Shown piece after piece: positions 1 to 8,726 of a DNA stretch of 64,000 bases (its first letter is position 1; each line of letters begins with the position of its first letter). Position numbers and translations under genes: made by a program. The notes below the pieces were generated by a model. It did no database searches. It worked only from the letters and a program-made list of their open reading frames with translations, and was not told the origin of the DNA. The stretch covers positions 157,538 through 221,537 of the forward strand of contig PYSS01000065.1 of NCBI GenBank assembly GCA_003049465.1. Reading direction: 5' to 3'. This DNA comes from Magnaporthiopsis rhizophila (taxonomy: Eukaryota > Ascomycota > Sordariomycetes > Magnaporthales > Magnaporthaceae).

Positions 1-557
1 GCCAGGACAACGCCGCCGTCAGCCGCTGGTGCCCCTGGCCCCTGCAGCGGTTCCCGCCCGAGAAGCCCGGCGGCGGCATCTACCCCTATCCGGACGACGG
101 CATCGAGCGGCCCGTCTTCAACCCCTGCATGAGCGCCTGCGCCGCCACCGGCTCGGACCGGGACTGCTGCCGCGGCTCCCACAACGACCCGGCCGTGTGC
201 CGCGGCGGGCTGTACGCGGCGAGCGCGAAGCGCGTCTGCCCGGACGTCTACAGCTTCGCCTACGACGACCACGCCTCGACGTTTATCATACCGTCGGGCG
301 GCGGCGGCGGCTGGGAGGTCGTGTTTTGCCCGGCCGGCCGCTCGACAGACATTTTATCTACCTTCGGAAGCCAGATGCAGCACCTGGCCGCCGGCGGCAA
401 CCTCACCGGCCAGATGCTGCAGGAGGTCGCCAGCGAGGACTACATCAGGAGCCACACCTCGGCTGCTGCCCGTCTCGGTTGGCACCATCTGTTCTCTGTG
501 AGGAACCTGGTATCTTTTACCCTTGGACTCGTAATCGGGGTGCTTAATGGGTGGTAG
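1..557 (+). CDS. Thaumatin-like protein, C-terminal part (5' end outside window)
   Basis: Reading from base 3, the open frame runs to the TAG at 555-557 and gives about 184 residues with no start in the window. A short proline/glycine segment is followed by closely spaced cysteines and the block CPDVYSFAYDD, which matches the conserved CP-x-x-YSYAFDD region near the C terminus of thaumatin-like proteins; an FCP motif follows. Family members are secreted, disulfide-rich proteins, some acting on beta-glucans. After the domain comes a spacer and a hydrophobic tail (about SFTLGLVIGVLNGW), which suggests membrane or GPI attachment. The gene converges on the ankyrin gene to its right. The domain call is solid for the visible part; substrate and activity cannot be judged. 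An internal ATG at 129 is in frame but falls inside the domain, so it is not taken as the start. Confidence 0.72.
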   Translation, partial: QDNAAVSRWCPWPLQRFPPEKPGGGIYPYPDDGIERPVFNPCMSACAATGSDRDCCRGSHNDPAVCRGGLYAASAKRVCPDVYSFAYDDHASTFIIPSGGGGGWEVVFCPAGRSTDILSTFGSQMQHLAAGGNLTGQMLQEVASEDYIRSHTSAAARLGWHHLFSVRNLVSFTLGLVIGVLNGW

Positions 558-740
558 GAAGCCTCGGGCATGCGGGTTTGATGAAGACTCGTCAACAAAA
601 TCCAGACCACTGACGGGCCAAGAAAGAGTTTTGGTGCTGTGCCGGACGCGCGCCTCTCTTTGGAGTCTTTTCCCTTTCCGTCTCGTCCTCGGGGAGTTTC
701 ACCCCCAGATCACATCTTTTGTACAGGCTGTCTCTTGTTT

Positions 741-797
<57 letters not shown>

Positions 798-801
798 TTN
801 N

Positions 802-839
<38 letters not shown>

Positions 840-1304
840 CCTTTGTGCTCAGTTTTCTGGAGATCACACAGCGGCCTTCGGCGCGCTCGAGTTGCAGATA
901 CCCCCCTTTTGTATTGTGCGGATCCTACCTCCTGGATTAACCAGTATATCCTATGCCGTGTGAGACGCGACTCCTCTAGAATAAGTTATAGTACCTAGTG
1001 CCGAATAGCCTTGAGAACTATCGACTAATAAATCGGGACTGGATGATATGCTTCATGACCGACATGCGAGGATACACCCAATACAGCCAGCCGTCCAAGA
1101 TGCCGCACCTCTCGGCGCCGGAAAAGACTTTCTCGATCTACATTCAAAACTTGCCCGGGCCGATACTATCACAAAAACCAAAAGAAAGCAGAAATACCAC
1201 GCCATGCAGGGTGTCGTCTCGATTGTGAAACATGCATTCATGCTGAAGAAGAGCGGAAAAAAAGGAAGCTAGAAAGAAACAAGACTCTGGGTCCAAGGCC
1301 CAGA
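558..1304. other. Convergent intergenic region with a long poly-T tract
   Basis: This lies between the 3' ends of the thaumatin-like gene (+) and the ankyrin gene (-). It contains a T run from about 743 to 839 broken by GTT and two undetermined bases at 800-801. No open frame here looks like a gene; peptides of phenylalanine or lysine are products of the homopolymer. Confidence 0.8.
743..839 (+). repeat. Poly-T homopolymer containing an N gap
   Basis: Almost pure T for about 97 bases, with GTT followed by NN at 797-801. The two undetermined bases show that the assembler could not resolve the tract, so its true length is unknown. Confidence 0.95.
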
Positions 1305-1761
1305 CTAGACTCTCTTCCCCTTGGCCCCCCTCCTCCGCTCCCACTCAGCGCGCTCCTCGTCATCGCTTCCACTAAACTCGGCGTCGTCATCACTGCTCTC
1401 CTCCTTTTGCATCTGCTGCGCCGCTTTCGTCGTCTGCGCATTATCGTTGCTGTTGCTGCTGTCACCCGACACAAAGTCGCCAGCGTTGAGAGTCGCATAC
1501 TCGTGCTTCCTGATGACCTCCCGCAGGGCGTTGTTGGACGGGTCGACGAGCTGCAGCGGCGTGAGGCCGCCCTTGTTGCGCACGCGCGTGCTGGAGCCGG
1601 CCTCGAGCATCATCTCGACTAGGGCGTTGCCGAACTCGCGCTGCGCGGGGGGTTCCGAGTTGATCCAGCGGATGGCCGTATGTAAGGGGGTGTCGCCCTC
1701 GACGCGGTTGATGGGGTCGCATTCGAAGCCTTCTTGGTCGAGGAGCATGTCGATTATTTCG

Positions 1762-1813
<52 letters not shown>

Positions 1814-2167
1814 NTTTTTTTTTTTTTTTTTTTTTTTTTTTGTCTGTGTTAGTTTGCCTATCGACGGAAAAGAGAAGCGAAACAAGCAAAGGTGTGCTTA
1901 CAGTTGCCCTGCGAGGCGGCCTCGTGGTACAGGTGGTTGCCCATGACGGTCCTGGTGTCGTTGAGCAGACTCGCCAGGTCGGTGGCGCTGGGTGTCTCGT
2001 CGATGATGCCCTGGAGCAGGTCGACGTTGTTTCTCCTGCAGGCCTCGATCAGCCTCTCTTTGACCGACGCGCCCTGTAAGGAGCCCATGGGTTAGCCGCT
2101 AGGTAATGACGTGTTGTGTCTGGGAGCCTGGGATCAGTACCTCGTGCTCTTCGTTGTTGCCCGCCAT
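1305..2167 (-). CDS. Ankyrin-repeat protein, three exons
   Basis: Reading on the minus strand, exons are 2167-2141 (27 nt, starting ATG GCG GGC), 2073-1902 and 1762-1305, which give 218 residues. The first intron (2140-2080) is GTAC...ACAG. The second (1901-1763) starts GTAAGC, has an ACTAAC branch site and then a long poly-A stretch with one N up to the acceptor. Joined, the exons restore an uninterrupted ankyrin pattern: LYHEAASQGNYEIIDMLL, then GDTPLHTAIRW, then GGLTPLQL. An acidic, serine-rich tail follows and the protein ends in a basic GAKGKRV. Two to three ankyrin repeats suggest a small protein-binding scaffold, cytosolic or nuclear; the partner is unknown. Starting at the ATG at 2088 instead would replace the first exon but gives the same repeats. 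It is divergent from RPC11. Confidence 0.8.
1763..1901 (-). other. Intron with poly-A tract between branch site and acceptor
   Basis: The donor GTAAGC sits at 1901-1896, the branch-like ACTAAC near 1850, and then on the coding strand about 78 A (T on plus, 1764-1841, with N at 1814) run directly into the acceptor AAAG. The region that normally carries pyrimidines is pure purine. The homopolymer length is unresolved. Confidence 0.75.
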
Positions 2168-2710
2168 GCTCTCGGTGGCAGGTCTAATGCCGTCCCGGGT
2201 GATTCGAAAAGGAGGATATGGCAGAGGCGTCCGTTGGTAGCGGTCGTTGGAGTCTCGCGCAGTGCCCAGCTGAAGCGGAATTGGTGTCGCCAGGCAGCCA
2301 AGGGATGGTGGAAATAAGACCAGCGTCTTTCCCCAGGCCGTCCTGTCAAACTTGCTGTCGTCTAAGAGATTCGGGTTCCAGAGTGTGGCAGTGGCAAACA
2401 GGGGTGTGTGTCAGGGGTTTGGCGCGAGTGGGATGGCGGGGTTCGTGAAGCTACGACAGCTCAAAGCCTCAGCTCCGCTCAGCTGTGACTGGGCGAGGCA
2501 CGTGCACGGGCGCCCAAGAAATTTATCGGCGGCCAAGTTGACGCAGCCAGCCGCCTGCAACCGCTTCCAACCTGGGCAGACAAAGAAGTTCGCGACGCGC
2601 CGCATAAATTTCTAGGCGGAGCTTGCGGAAAAGGGCCGTGACGGGACAATTTGGTTGGAAATACACTCCCGAAAATTCAACTTTTTCGTCCCGGGCAGCT
2701 CATTCCCAAA
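2168..2710. promoter_or_regulatory. Divergent promoter between ankyrin gene and RPC11
   Basis: These 543 bases separate the two start codons, so both promoters must lie here. No coding frame is supported, and I do not see a clear TATA element for either gene. Confidence 0.6.
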
Positions 2711-3215
2711 ATGCTGCTGTGTAGGAAACCCCCCTCTGACGACCCCAACAGAGACCCTAATACGGCCAGCACTAACCCCAATTCCGCCAACTCAACGCTA
2801 ACATACATTGACATGCAACAAAAAGTCTGCCCCAACTGCGCAAACGTCCTGACCGTCTCGCCCATGGACACGGGCAAGAACCGACTCGAGTGCCGGACGT
2901 GCCCCTACGAGTTCGCCATCTCGGAGCCGCTGTTCAGCCGCAAGGACTTTGTGCGCAAGGAGCGCGAGGACGTCTTTGGCGGCCCCGGCGCCTGGGACAA
3001 CGCGCAAAAGGCAAAGGTCCAGTGCCCCGCCGACGGCTGTGACGGCGACGAGGCCGCCTTCTTCCAGGTCCAGATCCGCAGCGCCGACGAGCCCATGACG
3101 AGCTTCTTCAAGGTGTGTTTCTTGAGTCGGGGGTTTGGCCGACGAACTATTGCTGACTGTCTGGAAACTCCCAATATAGTGCATGGCTTGTGGCCATAGG
3201 TGGCGTGAAAACTGA
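2711..3215 (+). CDS. RPC11: DNA-directed RNA polymerase III subunit RPC11 (C11)
   Basis: Exons are 2711-2720 (only 10 nt, ATGCTGCTGT), 2826-3112 and 3180-3215. Joined, they give exactly 110 residues, the length of the yeast protein, starting MLLFCPNCANVLTVSP. The N-terminal zinc ribbon uses C5, C8, C26 and C29. The C-terminal TFIIS-like ribbon uses C70, C75, C100 and C103. The QIRSADEPMT block (acidic pair D91-E92) is the hairpin that stimulates RNA cleavage by Pol III, and the protein ends CGHRWREN as in the family. Known role: RNA 3' cleavage, termination and reinitiation by Pol III in the nucleus. Intron 1 (2721-2825) has a GTAGG donor, a CTAAC branch site near 2797 and an AAAAG acceptor; intron 2 (3113-3179) is GTGTGT...ATAG. 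Without the 10-nt exon the first zinc-binding motif is misread. Confidence 0.95.
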
Positions 3216-3453
3216 GCCGGCTTTTTTGTCCTTCGTATTTGCAACGACTTTTTCTCGGGGTAACGGGCGTTTGATATGGTCTGGTATGGTCGGTTTCTTC
3301 ATTGGCGGGGTGGCGGCCAGGTTTGGAGTAAATACTCTAATGCGATTTGGCGAATTGGATGAAAACAACCGTCTCGTGGTTCAATTCTGGGTATATTTGT
3401 GTTGCCGTAGACATCGCGTCTTGGCGATCGCATCATGTCCCGCCGCCTGCCCC

Positions 3454-3840
3454 TCACGTCTTCTTGTGCCACTCGACGGCGGCGCGCATCCCGCCCTGGA
3501 TCATGCCCTGCACCAGGTCGGGGCTGATGATGTCCTGGCGGAAACGCTCCTGCTGCAGCAGCTCGAGGTTGCGGAGCGTGGGGCCCGGGTACGTCAAGTA
3601 CTTGACGTAGGGCGGCCGCGTCCAGTACTGCAGGTAGGCCAGGTAGGCGACAAAGGCCGGTTGCGACAGCAGCTTCTGCGCCGCCAGATGGTTGAGGTAC
3701 ACCGGGTTGCCCAGCGACTGCACGAACTCGAGCTCCAGCTCGAACCGCGTGTAGCCCCCGTACTTGACCTCCCCGGCCTCGTCCGTTTTCGAGGTCGACG
3801 AGGCGGGCGGCGCGGGCGGCTCAGTGGGGACGGTCGACAT
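3454..3840 (-). CDS. MED31: Mediator complex subunit 31 (Soh1)
   Basis: A single exon of 128 residues. After a short proline/serine/threonine N terminus comes the compact MED31 fold: YTRFELELEFVQSLGNPVYLNHLA, then FVAYLAYLQYW, then PPYVKYLTYPGPTLRNLELLQ. These blocks are the signature of the family. MED31 is part of the middle module of Mediator and contributes to RNA polymerase II recruitment in the nucleus. Start and stop codons are unambiguous (ATG at 3840, TGA at 3454). It converges on RPC11, with 238 bases between the two stops. Confidence 0.97.
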   Translation of the reverse strand: MSTVPTEPPAPPASSTSKTDEAGEVKYGGYTRFELELEFVQSLGNPVYLNHLAAQKLLSQPAFVAYLAYLQYWTRPPYVKYLTYPGPTLRNLELLQQERFRQDIISPDLVQGMIQGGMRAAVEWHKKT

Positions 3841-4274
3841 TGTTGTTCGCTGGAGTTGTTGGGCGTCGCGCGTTCGGGCTCGTCTCGTCTTCTGGCTCGT
3901 GGTTTTCGCGGGAAGTCGATGGTTAAAGATCGAGGTTTAGTCGTGCTGCTGCCGAGCCATTGTCAACGGCACTTGGATCAATTGGAGTTTCCCTGGGTCC
4001 GTGCTCCACTGCCCCACATTCAATCCAGGGGCAGCCGACATCGCTGGTCCCTTCGTCACTTCCAGCCCCTTCATCCGCCCGATTTCGAGGTACCTGTAAT
4101 TCGGTTTTATTATTCGGGACCTTAAGATCGACCTGTGTTCCGTATAATGACAGTATTTCCGCCTAATACATGCTGTTAATTCGTATATTGCGCTTTTTTT
4201 GTACATCCTGTATGCCCTTAGAATCCCGACGCATACGGATAACATAACAGTCAACCCTTCCCTCCGCCCCCCTT
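3841..4274. other. Intergenic region upstream of MED31
   Basis: This holds the MED31 promoter and the 3' flank of the next minus-strand gene. The part at 4130-4260 is AT-richer than its surroundings. No gene is seen. Confidence 0.6.
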
Positions 4275-6158
4275 TTACGCCCAAAACAGAGACATGACAC
4301 CGCTCGCCGGCGCGCCCGAGTCCTCCAGCAGCGGCTGGGCCCTCCTCCGCCTCTCGGCCACCACCTTCTCCTCGGCCGCCCACCGGCCCGCCCGCTGCTC
4401 CTCTTCGGCCCGGCTGTCGCCCCAGAGGCTGAGCCAGCTGCTGCCGGTCCCGCCCCCGCCGCCCTGCTTCTCCTGCTGCATACGCCGCGCCTCCTCCTCG
4501 CGCGCCAGCTGCGCCACCATGGCCGCCCAATTGTCCAGCCCCGCCGCCAGACACTCACGACACCTGTTCCGGGCCTCGTCCCTGGGGTCCAGCTTCTTCT
4601 CCGCGAACGGGTTCGTCAGCCCGATTGCGCTGCCGAGACCGCCGCCGCCGTTTTGAGTTCCCCTGCCTATTCCACTACCGGGTGCTTTTGGGCCCTCGCT
4701 CTCGTTGCTGTCGCCCGTAAGTTTGTGCAGCTGCTCCTCGGCCATGTCGACGGCCTCGCGCGTCCATGCGAGCCCGTCCTCGCGCCGGCCCGCAACAGCA
4801 GCGGCGGCGGCGGACCCGCGCGCCGAGAATATGACCTCGCCGATGTGCATGTGCAGCGCCGCCTCCTCGCACAGAGCCTTGGAGTCACGCACCGGAGGAT
4901 TGCTCCCGTCGTCGGGTGCCTCCGGGAAGGGTGGCGGGCTAAAGGTGCCGATTATTATATCCGCTATCCTTTCAGGCAGGGCGCGCTCGGCTGGTGGCCT
5001 GCCGGGGCGGGCTTGGCGTCCGGATCCTTCTGCCTCATCCTCGGCGCCGGGGCTGGGTATTGAGCGCCGTGCCCTCAGGATCGACACCATTATTGGTAGC
5101 GCCGAGGAGACATCGCCCTGTCTTGCCCTGAAGGATGCGTAGCATGTTAATGAAGTGAGGAGATTTGCAGACGGCAGGCCGGCCGAGTCCTCCAGCGTCC
5201 ACATCCTGGGGTCTAGAATTTGTTTGTCCGACGGAGACGGCTTGTCTCCTTGTTGTTTTGGCACGCTCCTGCCTACGTATGGATCGTTCCCCAGCGCGAT
5301 GTTCACAGCCTCCTCGTACATGATCAGCGCGGGCCCATCCACGCCCTTGAACTCGAGCCAAGAGGCGTAAGCTAGCGCGGCGTCCATGCGCTGCCGGGCC
5401 GTGAAGCCGCGCGTGCCGAGCAGGCGCTGGTACAGCACGTCGGGCGTCTCCTCAAAGGCGAGCACGCAGTCCTCTTCGCGCGGGGCGCTTTTGGACCCAG
5501 GGGGGATGGGGCGAGGCCTCGGGTTGGACGGGCCGATCATCAGCTCGGGCGGGAAGGCGGTGTTGCGCGTGGTGTCGAGCACGAAGCCGTCGACGTGCTC
5601 CGACGCCTTGGCCAGGGCCATCAGGGCGTCGTAGTAGCCTCGCCTCCACTCCTCGCTGCGGCCGGAGAGGTCCTTGCTGCCGTCCGGGTGCGGGGGGTCT
5701 TCTCCGAACGGGACGTCCGTCAGGCCCTTGCCGTCCTTGGTCGGATCTTCGAGGCGGCGGACGGCATCGCGCAGGAGCTGGAAGACGTTGACCCAGTCGG
5801 TCTGGACGACGTCGGTTCGGGCGCGCTGTGCCAGGGCCTCACGGATCAGACCGCGGGTCATAAAGGACCACTCGTGTGGGGTGGGGAACTCGCGCTCGCG
5901 GGCCTCCTCGCGCAGGACGAAGGCGGTGGCCAGGGCGCATACGCTCATGCCGGCGAAGATGAGGGTGTAGCGGGCCGTCATGATGATCTCGTGCTTGAGC
6001 CAGCGTCGGCGCTCCGTGGTCATGAGGCGGAACTGCTGCTGCGGTGGCGGGCTCGAGAGGAAGGGCAGGCTCGGGCGCGCGCGCCGCGAGAGCGAGGAGG
6101 TATGTCGCGGGGCGGCCTCGCGGAGGAGCCGCCGCAGCACGAGGCGGGGCCGAGGCAT
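4275..6158 (-). CDS. Mitochondrial inner-membrane TPR protein, Mgr3-like
   Basis: A single exon of 627 residues. The first 40 residues are rich in arginine and serine with no acidic residue (RRLLREAAPRH..), as in a mitochondrial presequence. One clear membrane segment lies at about residues 58-81 (MTARYTLIFAGMSVCALATAFVL). A long soluble part follows with TPR-like helical pairs, for example MDAALAYASWLEFKG and PALIMYEEAVNIAL, then a low-complexity Ala/Arg/Glu C terminus with CRECLAAGLDNWAAMVAQLAREEE. This layout matches the fungal family related to yeast Mgr3, an adaptor of the i-AAA protease that helps target substrates for degradation. Fungal orthologues are often labelled 'MFS maltose permease', which does not fit a protein with one membrane segment. 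The family assignment rests on pattern recognition and is moderately certain. It is divergent from the membrane-protein gene at 7092. Confidence 0.7.
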   Translation of the reverse strand: MPRPRLVLRRLLREAAPRHTSSLSRRARPSLPFLSSPPPQQQFRLMTTERRRWLKHEIIMTARYTLIFAGMSVCALATAFVLREEAREREFPTPHEWSFMTRGLIREALAQRARTDVVQTDWVNVFQLLRDAVRRLEDPTKDGKGLTDVPFGEDPPHPDGSKDLSGRSEEWRRGYYDALMALAKASEHVDGFVLDTTRNTAFPPELMIGPSNPRPRPIPPGSKSAPREEDCVLAFEETPDVLYQRLLGTRGFTARQRMDAALAYASWLEFKGVDGPALIMYEEAVNIALGNDPYVGRSVPKQQGDKPSPSDKQILDPRMWTLEDSAGLPSANLLTSLTCYASFRARQGDVSSALPIMVSILRARRSIPSPGAEDEAEGSGRQARPGRPPAERALPERIADIIIGTFSPPPFPEAPDDGSNPPVRDSKALCEEAALHMHIGEVIFSARGSAAAAAVAGRREDGLAWTREAVDMAEEQLHKLTGDSNESEGPKAPGSGIGRGTQNGGGGLGSAIGLTNPFAEKKLDPRDEARNRCRECLAAGLDNWAAMVAQLAREEEARRMQQEKQGGGGGTGSSWLSLWGDSRAEEEQRAGRWAAEEKVVAERRRRAQPLLEDSGAPASGVMSLFWA

Positions 6159-7091
6159 TGTGAGCGGGTGTTTCGGATCGGGCTGCCCTATGTGTTCGGC
6201 CTCCTAGGGAGGCATTCTCCCCTCCGGCGCAGGGAGTGTCGAATAGATTTGTCGACGGGTGCTGCTGACTGTCGTCGTCGTCGTTGTCGTCGTTGATGGC
6301 ATTTTGAGCTTTCGAATTGCATCCCCACCCATGGAAGCTTCGCATGACAGAAATCCAAGGTCAGCTGGCTGGCCCCACTTACCGATGGGCTCCACCCTTG
6401 GAATTCGCGATGGTGTGAAGGACGAACGTCAGCCAGCCTGTTTTTATCGATCAACCTGTGACTGCAGATTGCCAACGTGTGGTGTGAATACGGCCTTCTG
6501 GTGGGGTGGTATTGGAGACAGATCTGCCGTGTCTTGCCGGCCTCGAGGGCGGTGCATTTCGTCACGAGGGGCCTTTGCTTATTCCCCGCACCTATATAGA
6601 TGTTACCACGGCTGCCATCACCTGTGAATGGAATCGGGATTGCTCATGATGTGGGTGGCCTATCGCAGAGCAGGCTGGCCTCGCCGCGCATGACCAAGAC
6701 ACGGATGTATGGGTCATATTATACAGGCTGCTACCTCGGACTGACCACGAAGTCGTTCAAGACTGCCATACCATTTCGCTGCCTGCCCATGTTGCCTGGT
6801 TTTAAGCCGAGCCGGACCAGGCCTCTGCTCAGTGGTATCTTGGCTTGTGACGCCCGACCGACGTCGTCTGCCAACAATCTTGGCCCGACGGCGGCCCTTT
6901 CATTAAAGTCATAGGTCGAATCTACATAATGATGATCATTATAACTTGGAGTTCTCTTCTATATCCGTTTTGAGCTTCTTCCTCGTCTGGTCAACTTTAG
7001 TACTTGTTTAGGGCCGTTTTCCTCGATCTCGCTAGCAAACGGGAAATATCCCGACTGGCTGCGTCCTTCGCGCGGCTGAACCCGCCTAAAG
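6159..7091. promoter_or_regulatory. Divergent promoter region (Mgr3-like gene / membrane protein gene)
   Basis: These 933 bases lie between two start codons on opposite strands. A short GTC/GTT-rich microsatellite occurs at 6270-6297. No gene is supported. Confidence 0.5.
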
Positions 7092-8726
7092 ATGGAGGTT
7101 GGTCGAGACAGCACCAACCATACTCCCCCACCATCCCTTGCGCTAGACGACCGTTCAGCTGACCGACAATACGCCACTCGCCCAGCAGAACCCGTCCCAA
7201 CAGTCCTTCTACCCGGGCTGGCTGCCGCAGACGCTGATCCCGGGCGTATCGTTGTCGACGGGCGGCCTGCTGGCGCTGGCGGAGCTGTCGACGGCGGCGC
7301 AGCGCACCGCCCTGAAAGGCGGCTCGTCTTGGCTCGACAGCCTGCTACTAGTCCCGGGGCTGCACTACCAGCAGGCGGCCGATGAGCTGGCGCGCAAGAC
7401 GGGCCTGCCGCCCGCGCTGTCCGCCGTCGAGCTGCGGCCGGACGGCTCCCGGGTCCCGTTCTGGATCAACAACGCCGCCATGTCGCAGTTCTGCCAGCGC
7501 GTCGCGAGGGACGCCGAGCTGGTCACGCTTGAAGTCGGGCCACTGCCGCCGAGGGGGAGGAGGAAACAGGGGGGCAGATCAAGATTAGTCACCAAGGCGA
7601 GAAAGCACAGGAGGTCAGGGCTCGGGGATGGCGAGATAGAGGCTGCCGACTACGATCATGACGTCGATCCCATTGAGCTAGAAATCCCAGACATTGGCTG
7701 GCTCTCGCACCTTCTTTACCTGATGGGGCCGCTGCTCACCCTCGCCGCCATCGTGCTGCTGGTTCTGATACACGACTGTGAGGAAACAGAAATCAACCAG
7801 ATATTGCTATATCCTCGCGCGGCTGTTGCTAACGACACACGCCGTCTTCTGCAGGGTGGGCGCTCGGCTGCATCTGCGCCCTGATCTTCTCCCGCGTCCT
7901 CAACATATGGGTCATCAAGCAGCGCGCTGCCCGCAAAGCCGCACCCGCACCGCACCCTCCGTCACGGCACCCATCATCAACGACCTCGTCCAGCAAGACG
8001 GCCGGCTCGCAGCTGCGTCGCCAGCAACGCCGCCGCAGCCGCCAACAAGCCGCCTCTGCCGGGTCACCGGCCACCGAGCTCATCTCGCTCCTGGTCTCCC
8101 TCCCGGACGGCCGCGAGGTTCGGCTGCGCGGCACGGCGGCGGACCTGGCGGCCGCTGCGGGTTCGGCGTGGCTGCGGGCCGAGACGCACGTCGAGGGCTA
8201 CCTCGAGGCGGCGGCCAAGCTGTGCGTGTACCTGGTGGCGGCCGTCAGCGGCAACTGGACGCAGGCGGGCGCGATCGTCGTCATGGTGCTGCTGCTGGCC
8301 AGCGCAGCGCTGCTGGCGCTGAGCAACGCGCACGCGACGAGACTGGACGTTGCGGGGGGTTACGTTGCTGTGCCGGGTGGGAGGAGGGGGAGGGGGATAA
8401 CGCACGCGCACGCGGCGATGGGCGCGGAGGAGGAGTTCGCTGCTGGAGACGGGGGAGCTGGGCTGGCGGCGGGCTATGGGGCGGTGGAACACGGCGGCGT
8501 GATAGGGCAGCAGCAGCAGCAGCAGCAGCAGGCGAGGCGGGAGGATATTAACGCCGGTCACGATTTTGTGGGCGGAGGTCACGGTGCCGGGGGAGCGGGT
8601 GGCGGCTGGCCGACTATCACCGCCCAGAGCAGCAGCACAGGTGGCATGTATGACTGGGCTGAGGGTGGCCCGTCGACGGCAGGTCGCAAGGGCGAGGGCG
8701 TGGAGGGATATAATCAAGGCAGTTGA
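7092..8726 (+). CDS. Uncharacterised multi-pass membrane protein
   Basis: The model is exons 7092-7097 (ATGGAG, 6 nt), 7159-7777 and 7855-8726, giving 498 residues. The second intron (7778-7854) is secure: donor GTGAGG, branch GCTAAC, acceptor TGCAG, and it rejoins a hydrophobic helix (IHD-WWALGCICALIF). The first intron (7098-7158) is inferred, because the frame runs into a TAG just upstream and no ATG lies between. An N-terminal globular part (PGLHYQQAADELARKTGLP) is followed by paired membrane helices at about residues 189-236 and one or two more near 373-410. A serine/arginine linker separates them. The C terminus is low-complexity with eight glutamines (8508-8531), glycine runs and serine. 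I do not recognise the family and assign no function. Confidence 0.7.
8508..8531 (+). repeat. (CAG)8 microsatellite coding for Q8
   Basis: Eight perfect CAG units lie in frame in the cytosolic-type tail of the membrane protein. Confidence 0.95.

Noticed and set aside
3372..3395. GGTTCAATTCTGG, a possible tRNA B box
   Set aside because: The flanks do not form a T-arm stem and no A box or acceptor stem is found.
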